From positions 1 to 64,000 of the forward strand of contig NZ_FZPC01000028.1 in the NCBI RefSeq assembly GCF_900187975.1: a stretch of 64,000 nucleotides of DNA, given 5' to 3'. This stretch comes from Pseudomonas delhiensis (lineage in GTDB: Bacteria > Pseudomonadota > Gammaproteobacteria > Pseudomonadales > Pseudomonadaceae). The notes beneath the pieces are model-generated. The model was not told where the DNA came from, did not search any database, and saw only the letters and a program-made list of their open reading frames with translations. Shown here in pieces: positions 1 to 10,324 of the stretch (within the stretch, counting starts at the first letter, position 1; each line of letters starts with the position of its first letter). Both the position numbers and the translations under genes were made by a program.

Positions 1-288
1 GATCAGGCGCACATGAGCGGATTTTCATCAGGGCTCGGGAGCGGATGTATCGCTCCATGAAGCCGGATATACGGCAGCAGTCGTACCCAAGTTCGAAAAA
101 GCACGTCGGTCGCTGGCAAAACGGGAGGAGTCCATATACGTATAACGCTCCGCGTTATACGCCGGTTGGCCGTGGCCGCCAGCCTGCTCGCGGCCATGCG
201 GGAAACCAATATTCCTGGCGCCGGTGATGAATGGGATGTTGCGGCGATGGGTATCGCTTCGCTCAATGCCATCCTACGGCGCCAAGGA
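1..288. other. Left-edge intergenic region with one palindrome
   Basis: I see no convincing gene here; the open frames are short and lack Pseudomonas-like coding character. It lies downstream of the rhomboid gene, whose stop is at 289-291. At 140-160 there is a perfect inverted repeat (gtataacgc / gcgttatac, 3-base loop) of the same family as the GTAGGGCG...AACGC palindromes found elsewhere in the window. Confidence 0.5.
140..160. repeat. REP-like palindrome (GTATAACGC arms)
   Basis: Two 9-base arms, gtataacgc and gcgttatac, are separated by tcc. The same core (ATAACGC/GCGTTAT) recurs near 4235-4264, and related sequence lies near 4155 and 12050. This makes it a member of a dispersed palindromic family rather than a gene-specific site. 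Confidence 0.55.
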
Positions 289-1155
289 TCAGGCGCCGCG
301 CCCGCGCGCCAGCAGCCCGCCCAGCGCGCCGGTCAGGCAGCCGATCACCAGCCCGCCGACATGGGCGCCGTTGGCGATGGAGCCGAAGCCCAGCAGGTCG
401 ATGACGCCGGACAGGCACACCAGCAGCCAGATCAGCATCATCGCCACCACGCCCCTGGGCAGGCGGTAGGCCGGGGTCGGCGCCAGCAGCTGGAAGATCC
501 AGCAGTGCCCGAGCAGGCCGTAGAGCACCCCGGACAGGCCGCCGAACAGGCTCGGCCCGGAAGCCAGGTACTGCACGACGTTGGACACCAGGCCGAAGCC
601 CAGGCTCAGGCCCAGCAGCAGGATGCCGCCCTGGCGGTACTCGATGCGCCGGCCCAGTTCCCAATACCACATGGCGTTCATCGCCAGGTGCAGCCAGCCG
701 AAGTGGATCAGCATGGGCGTGAACAGGCGCCACCACTGCCCCGCCGCCAGGCCGTCGGCCAGCGGCTGGAACAGCACCCGGTCGGTGCCGACCAGCTGGA
801 AGTCCTGGAAGGTGAACCAGCGCAGGGTGTCCGGGTTGCCGCCGAGCAGCGTCAGGGCGGCGACCACGAAGGTCACCAGCAGCACCGCGGCGGTCACCCG
901 GCTGGCCCGGACCTGGGCCAGGAAGCCCGGCCCGCGGCGCCGTGGCTGGGCCGTGGCGGCCAGCTCGGAGTCGCCCTGGGGGTAGCGCCGGTAGAGGTCG
1001 CGCACCTGCTCGGCGAGGCTTTCGTCCGGCACCCAGAGCACCTGTTCGCCGGCCTCCTCGCTGACCCGGAAGGGCACGTTCAGGCGTTGCAGCAGGCCGA
1101 CGAAACCGGCGAGGTCCGCCGCCAGGGGCAGGCGCATGGCCACTACCGCACTCAC
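289..1155 (-). CDS. Rhomboid-family intramembrane serine protease (GlpG-like)
   Basis: Predicted inner-membrane rhomboid protease that cleaves transmembrane segments of membrane proteins. The 288-residue product has an N-terminal cytosolic part of about 85 residues, then about six hydrophobic segments. The rhomboid signatures are present: an H-x4-N element (His156, Asn160), the G-x-S-G block with catalytic Ser208, and His265 in AHVGG. The first codon used here is a GTG whose last bases overlap the TGA of the upstream metallophosphatase gene (GTGA), preceded by GGGAGAGG. An ATG six codons later (1137) is an alternative start. It is the last gene of an overlapping nadK-metallophosphatase-rhomboid run. 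The substrate is unknown. Confidence 0.88.
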   Translation of the reverse strand: MSAVVAMRLPLAADLAGFVGLLQRLNVPFRVSEEAGEQVLWVPDESLAEQVRDLYRRYPQGDSELAATAQPRRRGPGFLAQVRASRVTAAVLLVTFVVAALTLLGGNPDTLRWFTFQDFQLVGTDRVLFQPLADGLAAGQWWRLFTPMLIHFGWLHLAMNAMWYWELGRRIEYRQGGILLLGLSLGFGLVSNVVQYLASGPSLFGGLSGVLYGLLGHCWIFQLLAPTPAYRLPRGVVAMMLIWLLVCLSGVIDLLGFGSIANGAHVGGLVIGCLTGALGGLLARGRGA

Positions 1156-2135
1156 TCATCCTCTCCCGGACGCTTCACGTCCACCCAGACGAACTTGTCG
1201 CGCTGCAGGCGCGTCTCCTGGTCCAGCCGGTAGGCCACCAGCTTGCCGTACATGACCGCGCTGTAGTCCAGGCAGGCCAGGTTCGGGCGGATCGGCGCCG
1301 GCGTGCCGCTGCGCCAGTAGTGGCCGACGAACAGCAGCGGCTGGTCGGCGCCGTAGCTCAGCAGGCTGGACTTCTGCTCGGCGCTCAGGCGCTCGGCGGC
1401 CACCTCGTCGGGCAGCGCGTCGGGCTGGAAGACGATATCGCCGTAGGTCTCCGGCTCGCGGTCCTCCTCCCAGAACTTGGTGCGGAAGAAGGCCCGGGTG
1501 AAGCCGTCGCTGCCGGTCAGCGTCATGCCGTGGGGCAGGCGCATGTCGGTGCCGCGCAGCAGCCGGTTGCACACCTGGTAGGCGAAGCTGCCGTGCGCGG
1601 CGGAAGCCTGGACGAAGGCCTCGTCGATGCGCCCGTCGGGGAACTGCCGGCGCAGCGAGTCGATCAGCCCGTTGTCCCAGCAGGCATGGACCATGCGGAA
1701 GCGCCCGGCATCGAGGAACAGCGGCAGTTGCTGGAACCAGCCGAGGAAGTCGCGCCAGTCGCCGGGGTGGCCCTCGAACTGGTCGAGGGTCTCCTGGATC
1801 AGCCGCGCGTGCCGCGGGGTGTGCTCGCGCACGTACTGGCGGCCGCTGCCCGGCGCCGCCGGGGTGGACCAGCCGAGCAGGTTGAATTCGTGGTTGCCCA
1901 TGATGCACAGGGCCTCGCCGGCGGCGACCATGTCGTGCACCCGGTGCAGGGCCTCGCGGATGCGCGGGCCGCGGTCGACGATGTCGCCGAGGAACAGCGC
2001 CTGGCGCCGCGGGTGGCGCCACACGCCGCCGTGCAACTGGTAGCCCAGCCGCTCCAGCAGGCGGTCGAGGGTGTGCGCGCAGCCGTGGACGTCGCCGATC
2101 AGGTCGTAGCCACGGCCCGGGTCGAGTTCGCTCAC
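1152..2135 (-). CDS. Metallophosphoesterase (calcineurin-like)
   Basis: Predicted cytosolic metal-dependent phosphatase of the serine/threonine phosphatase / diadenosine tetraphosphatase superfamily. The 327-residue protein carries the metal-binding motifs in order: GDVHG (residues 14-18), GDIVDRG (50-56) and GNHE (80-83), with downstream histidines expected to complete the dimetal site. It starts at a GTG that overlaps the nadK stop codon (GTGA) and is preceded by a GGGAG ribosome site, so it is probably translationally coupled to nadK. Its stop overlaps the start of the rhomboid gene. The physiological substrate cannot be read from the sequence. Confidence 0.88.
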   Translation of the reverse strand: MSELDPGRGYDLIGDVHGCAHTLDRLLERLGYQLHGGVWRHPRRQALFLGDIVDRGPRIREALHRVHDMVAAGEALCIMGNHEFNLLGWSTPAAPGSGRQYVREHTPRHARLIQETLDQFEGHPGDWRDFLGWFQQLPLFLDAGRFRMVHACWDNGLIDSLRRQFPDGRIDEAFVQASAAHGSFAYQVCNRLLRGTDMRLPHGMTLTGSDGFTRAFFRTKFWEEDREPETYGDIVFQPDALPDEVAAERLSAEQKSSLLSYGADQPLLFVGHYWRSGTPAPIRPNLACLDYSAVMYGKLVAYRLDQETRLQRDKFVWVDVKRPGEDE

Positions 2136-3019
2136 TCGGCGCTCCCCAGGCGGCTGCCCCAGCCGAGCTTGGTCCGGCAGACCTCGTAGTAGTTGTGGTC
2201 GATCGGGTGGATCAGGCGCAGCTTCTGCGGCTTCTTGCTCACCGTGACCATGTCGCCCGGCGCGCAGGTGAAGTGGTTCTGCCCGTCGCAGGAGACCTGC
2301 GGGTAGATCTGCATGTTCGGCGACACCACGATCTTCAGCTCGCTGTTGCCGTCGACCACGATGGGCCGGCTGGACAGGGTGTGCGGGTACATGGGCACGA
2401 TGACGATGGCGTCCAGCTTCGGGTGCATGATCGGCCCGCCGGCGGACAGCGAGTAGGCGGTGGAGCCGGTGGGCGTGGCGACGATCAGGCCGTCGGCCTT
2501 CTGGCTGCAGACGAACTGGCCGTCGATGTGCAGTTCGAACTCGATCATCCGCGTCGACTTGCCCGGGTGCAGCACCACGTCGTTGAGCGCGTCGCCCTGG
2601 CCGATGGACTCGCCGTGGCGGCGCACCTGGGCGTCCAGCAGGAAGCGGCTCTCGACGATGTACTGGCCGCCGAGCACCTCGGCCACCTTGGTCTCCAGCT
2701 CGTCCGGGCGGATGTCGGTGAGGAAGCCCAGGCTGCCGCGGTTGATGCCCAGCACCGGCACCTTGTGCCGGGCCAGCGCGCGCGCCGCGCCGAGCATGCT
2801 GCCGTCACCGCCGACGACGATCACCAGGTCGCAGATCTCGCCCATGATCTTCCGCGAGCAGGTCTGCAGGCCGTGGCCGGGCAGCACTTCGGCGATGGTG
2901 TCCTCGAGGATCACGTGCAGGTGCCGCTCGGTCAGGAAGCGCTTCAGCCGACGGATGGTTTCCAGCACCTGGGTGCTGCCGAGGCGGCCGATGATGCCGA
3001 TATTGCGAAAGGATTCCAT
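2132..3019 (-). CDS. nadK: NAD kinase
   Basis: Phosphorylates NAD+ to NADP+ with ATP or polyphosphate in the cytosol. The product is 295 residues, a usual length for this family. It has the GGDGS motif (residues 70-74) holding the catalytic aspartate, and the conserved TGSTAYSLSAGGP block. The frame stays open 41 codons further upstream, but that extension lacks family similarity. The ATG at 3019 has a good GGAG site (CTGGAGTCTC) just ahead, so it is taken as the start. It is first in an overlapping minus-strand run with the metallophosphatase and rhomboid genes, and divergent from the DUF1853 gene. Confidence 0.95.
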   Translation of the reverse strand: MESFRNIGIIGRLGSTQVLETIRRLKRFLTERHLHVILEDTIAEVLPGHGLQTCSRKIMGEICDLVIVVGGDGSMLGAARALARHKVPVLGINRGSLGFLTDIRPDELETKVAEVLGGQYIVESRFLLDAQVRRHGESIGQGDALNDVVLHPGKSTRMIEFELHIDGQFVCSQKADGLIVATPTGSTAYSLSAGGPIMHPKLDAIVIVPMYPHTLSSRPIVVDGNSELKIVVSPNMQIYPQVSCDGQNHFTCAPGDMVTVSKKPQKLRLIHPIDHNYYEVCRTKLGWGSRLGSAE

Positions 3020-3124
3020 GAGACTCCAGGCGGCGGTGCGAGCGGGAATGACGGAATTATGGGGGAAACCCCCGAACAGCGGCAAACCCGCGCGGCAGCG
3101 CGGGCGTTCGGCTAGGCTGCACAA

Positions 3125-4069
3125 ATGAAGCCGACCGCCCATCTGCTCGAAGAGCTGCTAGCCGAACTACGCCAACCCGCGGTGCGCGACCTCGCCTGGA
3201 CGCTGCTCGGCGAACCCCTGCTGGATGCCGGCGCCCTGCCCCTGCGCCATCCGCTGGCGGCGAGCCGCTGGCTGGCCGAGCCACGGCTTCTGGGCGACTG
3301 GCTGCGCGCACAGGAAAGCGACAGCGAGGCGCTGCAGGCCTGGCTGCAGCGTTCGCCACAGCAACGCCTGGGGCGCTACTACGAGCGCCTCTGGCAGTTC
3401 GCCCTGCAGCAGGCCCCCGACCTGCGCCTGCTCGGCGCCAACCTGGCGGTGCGCGACAATGGCCACACCCTGGGCGAGCTGGACCTGCTGCTGGAGGACG
3501 ACGACGGCTTGCACCACCTGGAGCTGGCCATCAAGCTCTACCTGGGCCCCAGCCGCCAGGGGCCGGACGACTGGCTGGGCCCCGGCGCCGAGGACCGCCT
3601 GGCGAACAAGCTGCGCCACCTGCGCGAGCACCAGCTGCCGCTCTCCTCCAGCCCGCACGGCCGCGCCCTGGTCGCCGGTTTCAGCCAGGCCCCGGTGCAA
3701 GCCGCGCTCTGGCTGGGCGGCTACCTGTTCTACCCCTGGCCCGGCGAGTGCCCGGCGCCGGAAGGCGCCAACCCCGGGCACCTCGGCGGTTCCTGGCTGC
3801 ACCGCCGCCACTGGCCCCTGTACCGCGCCCAGGGCGCGGGCCGCTGGCAGCCGCTGCCACGCGGCGAATGGCTGGCCCCGGCGTGCAAGACCGACGACGA
3901 AAGCTGGACGCCGGAACGCTTCGACGCCTGGCTGGCGCAGCTGCCGGCAGACGCCTTCCCGCAGTTGCTGGTGCGCCTGGAGCAGGACCGGGGCGAATGG
4001 CACGAGGCCGAGCGGCTGTTCCTGGTCGGTGACCAGTGGCCAAGGGTGCATAACGGGTATTCCCATTGA
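3125..4069 (+). CDS. DUF1853 family protein
   Basis: Conserved protein of unknown function, 314 residues, no signal peptide or membrane segment, so presumably cytosolic. Features matching the DUF1853 family as I know it are LGRYYERLWQF (about 82-92) and HTLGELDLL (about 114-122), followed by HLELAIK (131-137). The acidic pair and lysine in this segment resemble the core of PD-(D/E)XK nuclease folds, but that is an inference from a short motif. It is divergently transcribed from nadK with a gap of about 100 bp, so the promoters may share that space. It is followed by a repeat-rich gap. No reaction can be assigned. Confidence 0.8.
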   Translation: MKPTAHLLEELLAELRQPAVRDLAWTLLGEPLLDAGALPLRHPLAASRWLAEPRLLGDWLRAQESDSEALQAWLQRSPQQRLGRYYERLWQFALQQAPDLRLLGANLAVRDNGHTLGELDLLLEDDDGLHHLELAIKLYLGPSRQGPDDWLGPGAEDRLANKLRHLREHQLPLSSSPHGRALVAGFSQAPVQAALWLGGYLFYPWPGECPAPEGANPGHLGGSWLHRRHWPLYRAQGAGRWQPLPRGEWLAPACKTDDESWTPERFDAWLAQLPADAFPQLLVRLEQDRGEWHEAERLFLVGDQWPRVHNGYSH

Positions 4070-4422
4070 GAGGAGCATGGCTCGCTCCTACGAAGAGCAC
4101 CGCGGCGCGGTCGGCAAGACAGTCTCGCCTGCGTCCGTGCCCTCCAGAAACCGTAGGGCGCATGACCGTTCGCGGTTATCCGCCGTCGGCCCGAGCGCCA
4201 TGGCCATATGGGTGCCAGATGAGCCGTCCGATCGGCGGATAACGCTTCGCGTTATTCGCCCTACGCGTTCGCCGTGGGGTACGGCATATACCTGTAGGAG
4301 CGGGCCCTGCCCGCGATTTCGCGCGCAGGGCGCGCTCCTGCAGGGGAATGGCGTGGGTGGGGCGGCGAGCGGATCTCATCCGCGATCCGCGCTGATCTAT
4401 CCGGCTGGCGCGAACGAATGCC
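4070..4422. repeat. Repeat-rich intergenic gap with several REP-like palindromes
   Basis: No gene is visible. The gap lies between two convergent genes and is filled with palindromic repeats. One is a GTAGGGCG...TTATCCGCC element near 4154-4188. A second is GGCGGATAACGC / GCGTTATTCGCC near 4234-4264. A third is a long imperfect palindrome at about 4293-4343 beginning TGTAGGAGCGGGCCCTGC and ending with GCTCCTGCAGG. They probably act as bidirectional transcript ends or mRNA stabilisers, as REP elements do elsewhere. Confidence 0.7.
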
Positions 4423-5364
4423 CTACGGCAATCGCCGCAAGCGCGCTTCCATCGCCCGCCGCCCCTGCAGGCCACCGCTGTGCACGGCGATCAACCGGCT
4501 GCCAGGAGGCACACGGCCGGCGCGGACTTCGTCATGAAGGGCCAGCAGCAACTTGCCGGTGTACAGCGGCTCCAGCGGCACGCCGGTCGCCGCCTCGAAG
4601 TCGGCCATGAACCGCGCCAGCCCGGCGTCCACCTTGCCGAAACCGCCGCGGCTGGCGTCCAGCAGGCGATAGCCGGCGTCTTCGCGCCCCGCCTCGGCCA
4701 GCAGGCGCGGCAGCATGGCTTCCACGCCATGGCCGGGCGGCACCGCCAGGGCGCCGGTCACCGGGTGCGCGCCCCGCTCGCCCAGCACCAGCCCGGCCAG
4801 GGTGGTGCCGGTGCCGCAGGCGGCCCAGAGCTGGTCGTAGCCGTTCCAGCCGATGCCCGGCAGTTGCCCGGGCAACTGCGCCACCAGCGGCGCGCAGCCC
4901 AGCGCACCGGGCAGGCCGCCACCGCCCTCGTCCACCGCCAGCAGGCGTGGGTAGCGTTCCCGCCAAGTATCCCAGAAGCCTTCGGCATGGCGCTCGCGGT
5001 AGCCGGCGTAGCCGAGCCAGTGCAGTTGCATGCCCCAGGCGCGCAGGTCGCGCACCGTGGGCGTGTCCTGCTCGTTGCCGCGCAGCAGGCCGACGCTGGC
5101 GAAGCCGAAGCGCTGGCCGGCGGCGGCCAGGGCGTGCAGGTGGTTGGAATGGGCGCCGCCGAGGCTGATCAGGCCGTCCAGGCCCTGTTCGGCGGCCTGG
5201 CGCAGGTAGGGCGCCAGCTTGAACCACTTGTTGCCGGACACCCGCTCGTCGACCTGGTCCAGGCGCAACAGGGCCAGCTCGACGCCGGCCCGCTCCAGCC
5301 AGTGGAGGCGCACCTGTTGCAGCGGGGGTAGCGGGCGCCAGTCGGGGAGTCGCAGGGCGGCCAC
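4423..5364 (-). CDS. PLP-dependent D-cysteine desulfhydrase / ACC deaminase family protein
   Basis: Fold-type II pyridoxal-phosphate enzyme of 313 residues. GNKWFKL contains the expected Schiff-base lysine (Lys46), and LGGAHSNH (68-75) is the substrate/cofactor loop typical of D-cysteine desulfhydrases and 1-aminocyclopropane-1-carboxylate deaminase homologues. The glycine-rich phosphate-binding loop is in the ACGTGTTLAG segment. The start is a GTG lying directly after the TAG stop of the upstream coiled-coil gene with no intervening base, which implies coupled translation. I favour the D-cysteine desulfhydrase side of the family on context-free grounds only; the true substrate is not determined. 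Confidence 0.82.
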   Translation of the reverse strand: MAALRLPDWRPLPPLQQVRLHWLERAGVELALLRLDQVDERVSGNKWFKLAPYLRQAAEQGLDGLISLGGAHSNHLHALAAAGQRFGFASVGLLRGNEQDTPTVRDLRAWGMQLHWLGYAGYRERHAEGFWDTWRERYPRLLAVDEGGGGLPGALGCAPLVAQLPGQLPGIGWNGYDQLWAACGTGTTLAGLVLGERGAHPVTGALAVPPGHGVEAMLPRLLAEAGREDAGYRLLDASRGGFGKVDAGLARFMADFEAATGVPLEPLYTGKLLLALHDEVRAGRVPPGSRLIAVHSGGLQGRRAMEARLRRLP

Positions 5365-6744
5365 CTAGCCCGCGGTCACGCCGCGCAGACCGCCGCTGGT
5401 CTTGTGCCGGGCGCAGCAGTTGCTGTCGCCGTCGACGAAGCGGCCGGGGGTATCCACCCGGTCGACCGGCAGCGCGCAACGTTCGCCGTTGGACAGGTGG
5501 CCGTCGCAGGTCGGCTGCTGGTAGTGGGCCAGCCACTGGCGGTACTGGGCTTCGGAGACGAAGCATTTGGCGGCGGCGTAGGCCATGGGGTTTTCCTGGT
5601 AGCGCGGGATGTCCTGCAGGGGAATGGTCAGGTGCCCGGCGCCGGGATGATAGACGACGAAGATCACCCCGAGCGAGGCCAGCTTCTCCAGCACGGCGTC
5701 GTCCTGGGGCCTGGCCGCCTGGGCGGCCAGCTCGCGGCGCAGGGCCTCGTTGTCCTGCTGCAGCTGGCGGTCCAGCTCGCTGCGGTAGCTCAGCTCGGCG
5801 TCGCGCACCGCCAGCTGTTCCTTGTACTGGGCGATCACCGCCGCGACCTTGGCATCGGCCTCGCCTTCGAATTGCGCGCGCAGCTCCTCCAGTTCCACGC
5901 GCCCCTGCTGCTCGATGCTGCGCAGTTGCGCGGTCAGCTCCTCGCGGCCGCGCTGGAAGCCGTCCACCCGCTCGTCCAGCTCGCGGCGCAGGCCGGCGTT
6001 GATCTCTTCCTCGCGCTTGAGCCCCTCGCGCAGCGCCGCCAGCTCGGCCCGCAGCACCTTGACCTGTTCCTCGGCGCCCAGGCGCAGGCGCTGCAGTTCC
6101 TGCTCGTGCTGCTGGCTCAGGCTGGACAGGCGCGAGGCCTGCTGGCCGAGCAGCTCGGCGGTCTTCTGCCGGTGTTCCTCCAGCATTGCCTGGGCCAGCT
6201 TCTCGGCCTGCTCCCGCGGGTCTTCCGTCGGCGCCGCGTACCACTGGTGCTCGGCGGCGACCTTCAGGCGCTGCGGCTCGACGGCGACGGGCTCCTCCTC
6301 GACCAGCAGGCCGAGGTGGTTGCGGCGGATGGCGTCGCGCAGCATCACCAGGTGGTTGTTGCCCGTCACCAGGCTCGGGTCCCACAGGTGCATCTGGTGC
6401 CAGGACACCGGGCACTGGCTGCGGCAGGCCAGGCGGATGGGCCCGGCGCCCATGTCCGGGCCGCGCCCGGCGCGGTCGGCGAGCTGGCGCAGCGGCAGGT
6501 TCCAGCCGCGGTCGGCCTCGCCGTTGTCGTCGAAATCCAGGTAGAAGAACACCGCCGCCTTGACCTGCAGGCGTCCGTTGATCAGCACGTAGGCCAGGCG
6601 CATCTGCCGGTCGGCGTATTCGTGCATCTGCACGACGTTGTCGAGCAGGGCCTCGAATTCGGGATAGAGCATCTGCTTGCAGATGCCTCGCTCATCGAAG
6701 AAGGCCACGGCCTCGACCATCTGAGGCTTCTTCTGCAGGCTCAT
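5365..6744 (-). CDS. Uncharacterised coiled-coil protein with C-terminal cysteine cluster
   Basis: I do not recognise a characterised family. The 459-residue product has a globular N-terminal part (about 1-180), a long charged Glu/Gln/Arg-rich stretch (about 190-345) that looks coiled-coil, and a C-terminal globular part. The latter contains Cys413-x9-Cys423 and a later Cys443-Cys444-x2-His447, a spacing that could bind zinc. There is no signal peptide or membrane segment. Pseudomonas homologues have, as far as I recall, been labelled vaguely as chromosome-partitioning-like or hypothetical, and I see no ParA Walker motif to support that. The ATG at 6744 has a good AGAGG site. It is directly coupled to the following PLP-enzyme gene. 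Confidence 0.75.
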   Translation of the reverse strand: MSLQKKPQMVEAVAFFDERGICKQMLYPEFEALLDNVVQMHEYADRQMRLAYVLINGRLQVKAAVFFYLDFDDNGEADRGWNLPLRQLADRAGRGPDMGAGPIRLACRSQCPVSWHQMHLWDPSLVTGNNHLVMLRDAIRRNHLGLLVEEEPVAVEPQRLKVAAEHQWYAAPTEDPREQAEKLAQAMLEEHRQKTAELLGQQASRLSSLSQQHEQELQRLRLGAEEQVKVLRAELAALREGLKREEEINAGLRRELDERVDGFQRGREELTAQLRSIEQQGRVELEELRAQFEGEADAKVAAVIAQYKEQLAVRDAELSYRSELDRQLQQDNEALRRELAAQAARPQDDAVLEKLASLGVIFVVYHPGAGHLTIPLQDIPRYQENPMAYAAAKCFVSEAQYRQWLAHYQQPTCDGHLSNGERCALPVDRVDTPGRFVDGDSNCCARHKTSGGLRGVTAG

Positions 6745-6938
6745 GACGGGACCTCTGGACTGTCGCGAACAGGGTTGGGCCCGCAGAGGGGCCGGCGGCC
6801 GGGCCTCGAGCGCACCGGTGCCGGGGCAAGTCTAGGGGAAATGGTGACGCAGGCAATGTGACTGGGTTGGCAGTCGCTCGGCCGTTCGTAAGAAAGCGAC
6901 GTACGACAGACGGAAAACTGTGACGGGTTCCGCCCTTT

Positions 6939-6965
6939 GCCGCCCGGACAGCGCGTCCGGGCGGC
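6939..6965 (-). terminator. GC-rich hairpin after fadH
   Basis: Two 10-base arms, gccgcccgga and tccgggcggc, form a strong stem with a 7-base loop about 13 bp beyond the fadH stop. No T-run follows, so it may be a weak terminator or a 3' stabilising structure. The rest of 6745-6977 has no recognisable gene. Confidence 0.5.
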
Positions 6966-6977
6966 AGGGACGGTGGA

Positions 6978-9104
<2,127 letters not shown>

Positions 9105-9203
9105 TCAATGACCGGAAATGACAACTTACTGATCGAAGATGACAGCACGGCTTGGCAAGCCGGCGCCGCTCCCCTACCCTGGCAGCCAGTCCCGGAGCCC
9201 TGC

Positions 9204-10322
9204 ATGCGCAAGCTGACATTCCTCATCCTGGTCACCCTCTTCGCCGCCTACGCCGGCTGGGCCGAGCGCCGCCCGGTGGGCCACTACCTGTCCGACCTGC
9301 GCAGCCAGGTGGTGCTCAACCAGGGCGCGCCCTCCGAACGCGGCAACCTGCTCGGCGTGCAGCCGGAGCTCTACGCCGCCGACTACCAGAACGTCGAGCG
9401 CCTGCGCCTGAAGCTTGCGGCCTACCTGGAGAAGGCCCGCAGCGAGGGCCTGCTCGGCCCGCGCACGGTGGTGGTGTTCCCCGAGCACATCGGCACCTGG
9501 CTGGTGGCCGCCGGCGAGAAGCCCGAGGTCTACCAGGCGCAGCACCTGGCCGAGGCCATGAAGTGGATGGCCGTCAGCAACCCGGTGAAGCTGGCCCGCG
9601 GCTGGCTCATCGCCAAGGGCCGCGACCGCTTCACCGACGCCCTGTTCCGCATGAAGGCGGTGGACATGGCCCACGACTACCAGACGCTGTTCGGCGGCCT
9701 GGCCCGGCAGTTCGGCGTGACCCTGGTGGCCGGCTCCATCGTCCTGCCCAACCCCAGGGTGGAGGACGGCGTGCTGGTCACCGGCAACGGCAGCCTGTAC
9801 AACGCCAGCCTGGTGTTCGGCAGCGACGGCAAGCCCCTGGGCCAGCCGCAGCGCAAGGTCTTCCCCGTCGACGACGAGAAGCCCTTCATCCGCGCCGGCC
9901 ACAGCGACAACCTGCAGGTGCTGCAGACCCCCGCCGGGCGCCTGGGCGTGCTGATCTGCGCCGACGCCTGGTACCCGATCAACTACGCGGTGCTGGCCTC
10001 GGAAAAGGTCGAGCTGCTGGCGGTGCCCGCCTTCCTCACCGGCAACGGCCAGTGGCAGCGGCCCTGGCGCGGCTACGACGGCGGCCGCACGCCTTCCGAC
10101 GTGCAGCTCAAGCCCGGCACCCTGAGCGAAGGCGAGGCCTGGCAGCAGTTGGCCCTCGGCGGACGCCTGGCCGCCAGCGGCGCCCAGGCCGGCATCGCGG
10201 TGTTCCTGCGCGGGAAGCTGTGGGACCTGGGCAGCTCCGGCCCCGGCCTGGTGGTCGACCGCGGCGGCCAGCAGCTCGCCGAGGACGGCCCGGGCGCACG
10301 CCTGATCAACCTCTGGCTGTGA
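9204..10322 (+). CDS. Membrane-anchored carbon-nitrogen hydrolase (nitrilase superfamily)
   Basis: Predicted C-N hydrolase of 372 residues with an N-terminal hydrophobic segment (about 4-19) that is either a signal peptide or a membrane anchor. This would place the catalytic domain in the periplasm. The Glu-Lys-Cys triad typical of the superfamily is visible: Glu94 in VVFPEHIG, a lysine in QPQRKVFP, and cysteine in VLICADAWYP. The open frame extends 32 codons upstream, but the ATG at 9204 has a CGGAG site and starts the hydrophobic segment, so it is chosen. The AraC-type regulator gene begins 2 bp after the stop, suggesting an operon. The substrate is unknown. Confidence 0.85.
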   Translation: MRKLTFLILVTLFAAYAGWAERRPVGHYLSDLRSQVVLNQGAPSERGNLLGVQPELYAADYQNVERLRLKLAAYLEKARSEGLLGPRTVVVFPEHIGTWLVAAGEKPEVYQAQHLAEAMKWMAVSNPVKLARGWLIAKGRDRFTDALFRMKAVDMAHDYQTLFGGLARQFGVTLVAGSIVLPNPRVEDGVLVTGNGSLYNASLVFGSDGKPLGQPQRKVFPVDDEKPFIRAGHSDNLQVLQTPAGRLGVLICADAWYPINYAVLASEKVELLAVPAFLTGNGQWQRPWRGYDGGRTPSDVQLKPGTLSEGEAWQQLALGGRLAASGAQAGIAVFLRGKLWDLGSSGPGLVVDRGGQQLAEDGPGARLINLWL

Positions 10323-10324
10323 CC

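Noticed and set aside
3020-3142. N-terminal extension of nadK
   Set aside because: Extension lacks family similarity, while the ATG at 3019 has a good ribosome site and gives the normal 295-residue length.
5365-6744. ParA-type chromosome-partitioning ATPase label
   Set aside because: No Walker A or deviant Walker motif is visible; the sequence is a coiled-coil protein of unknown function.
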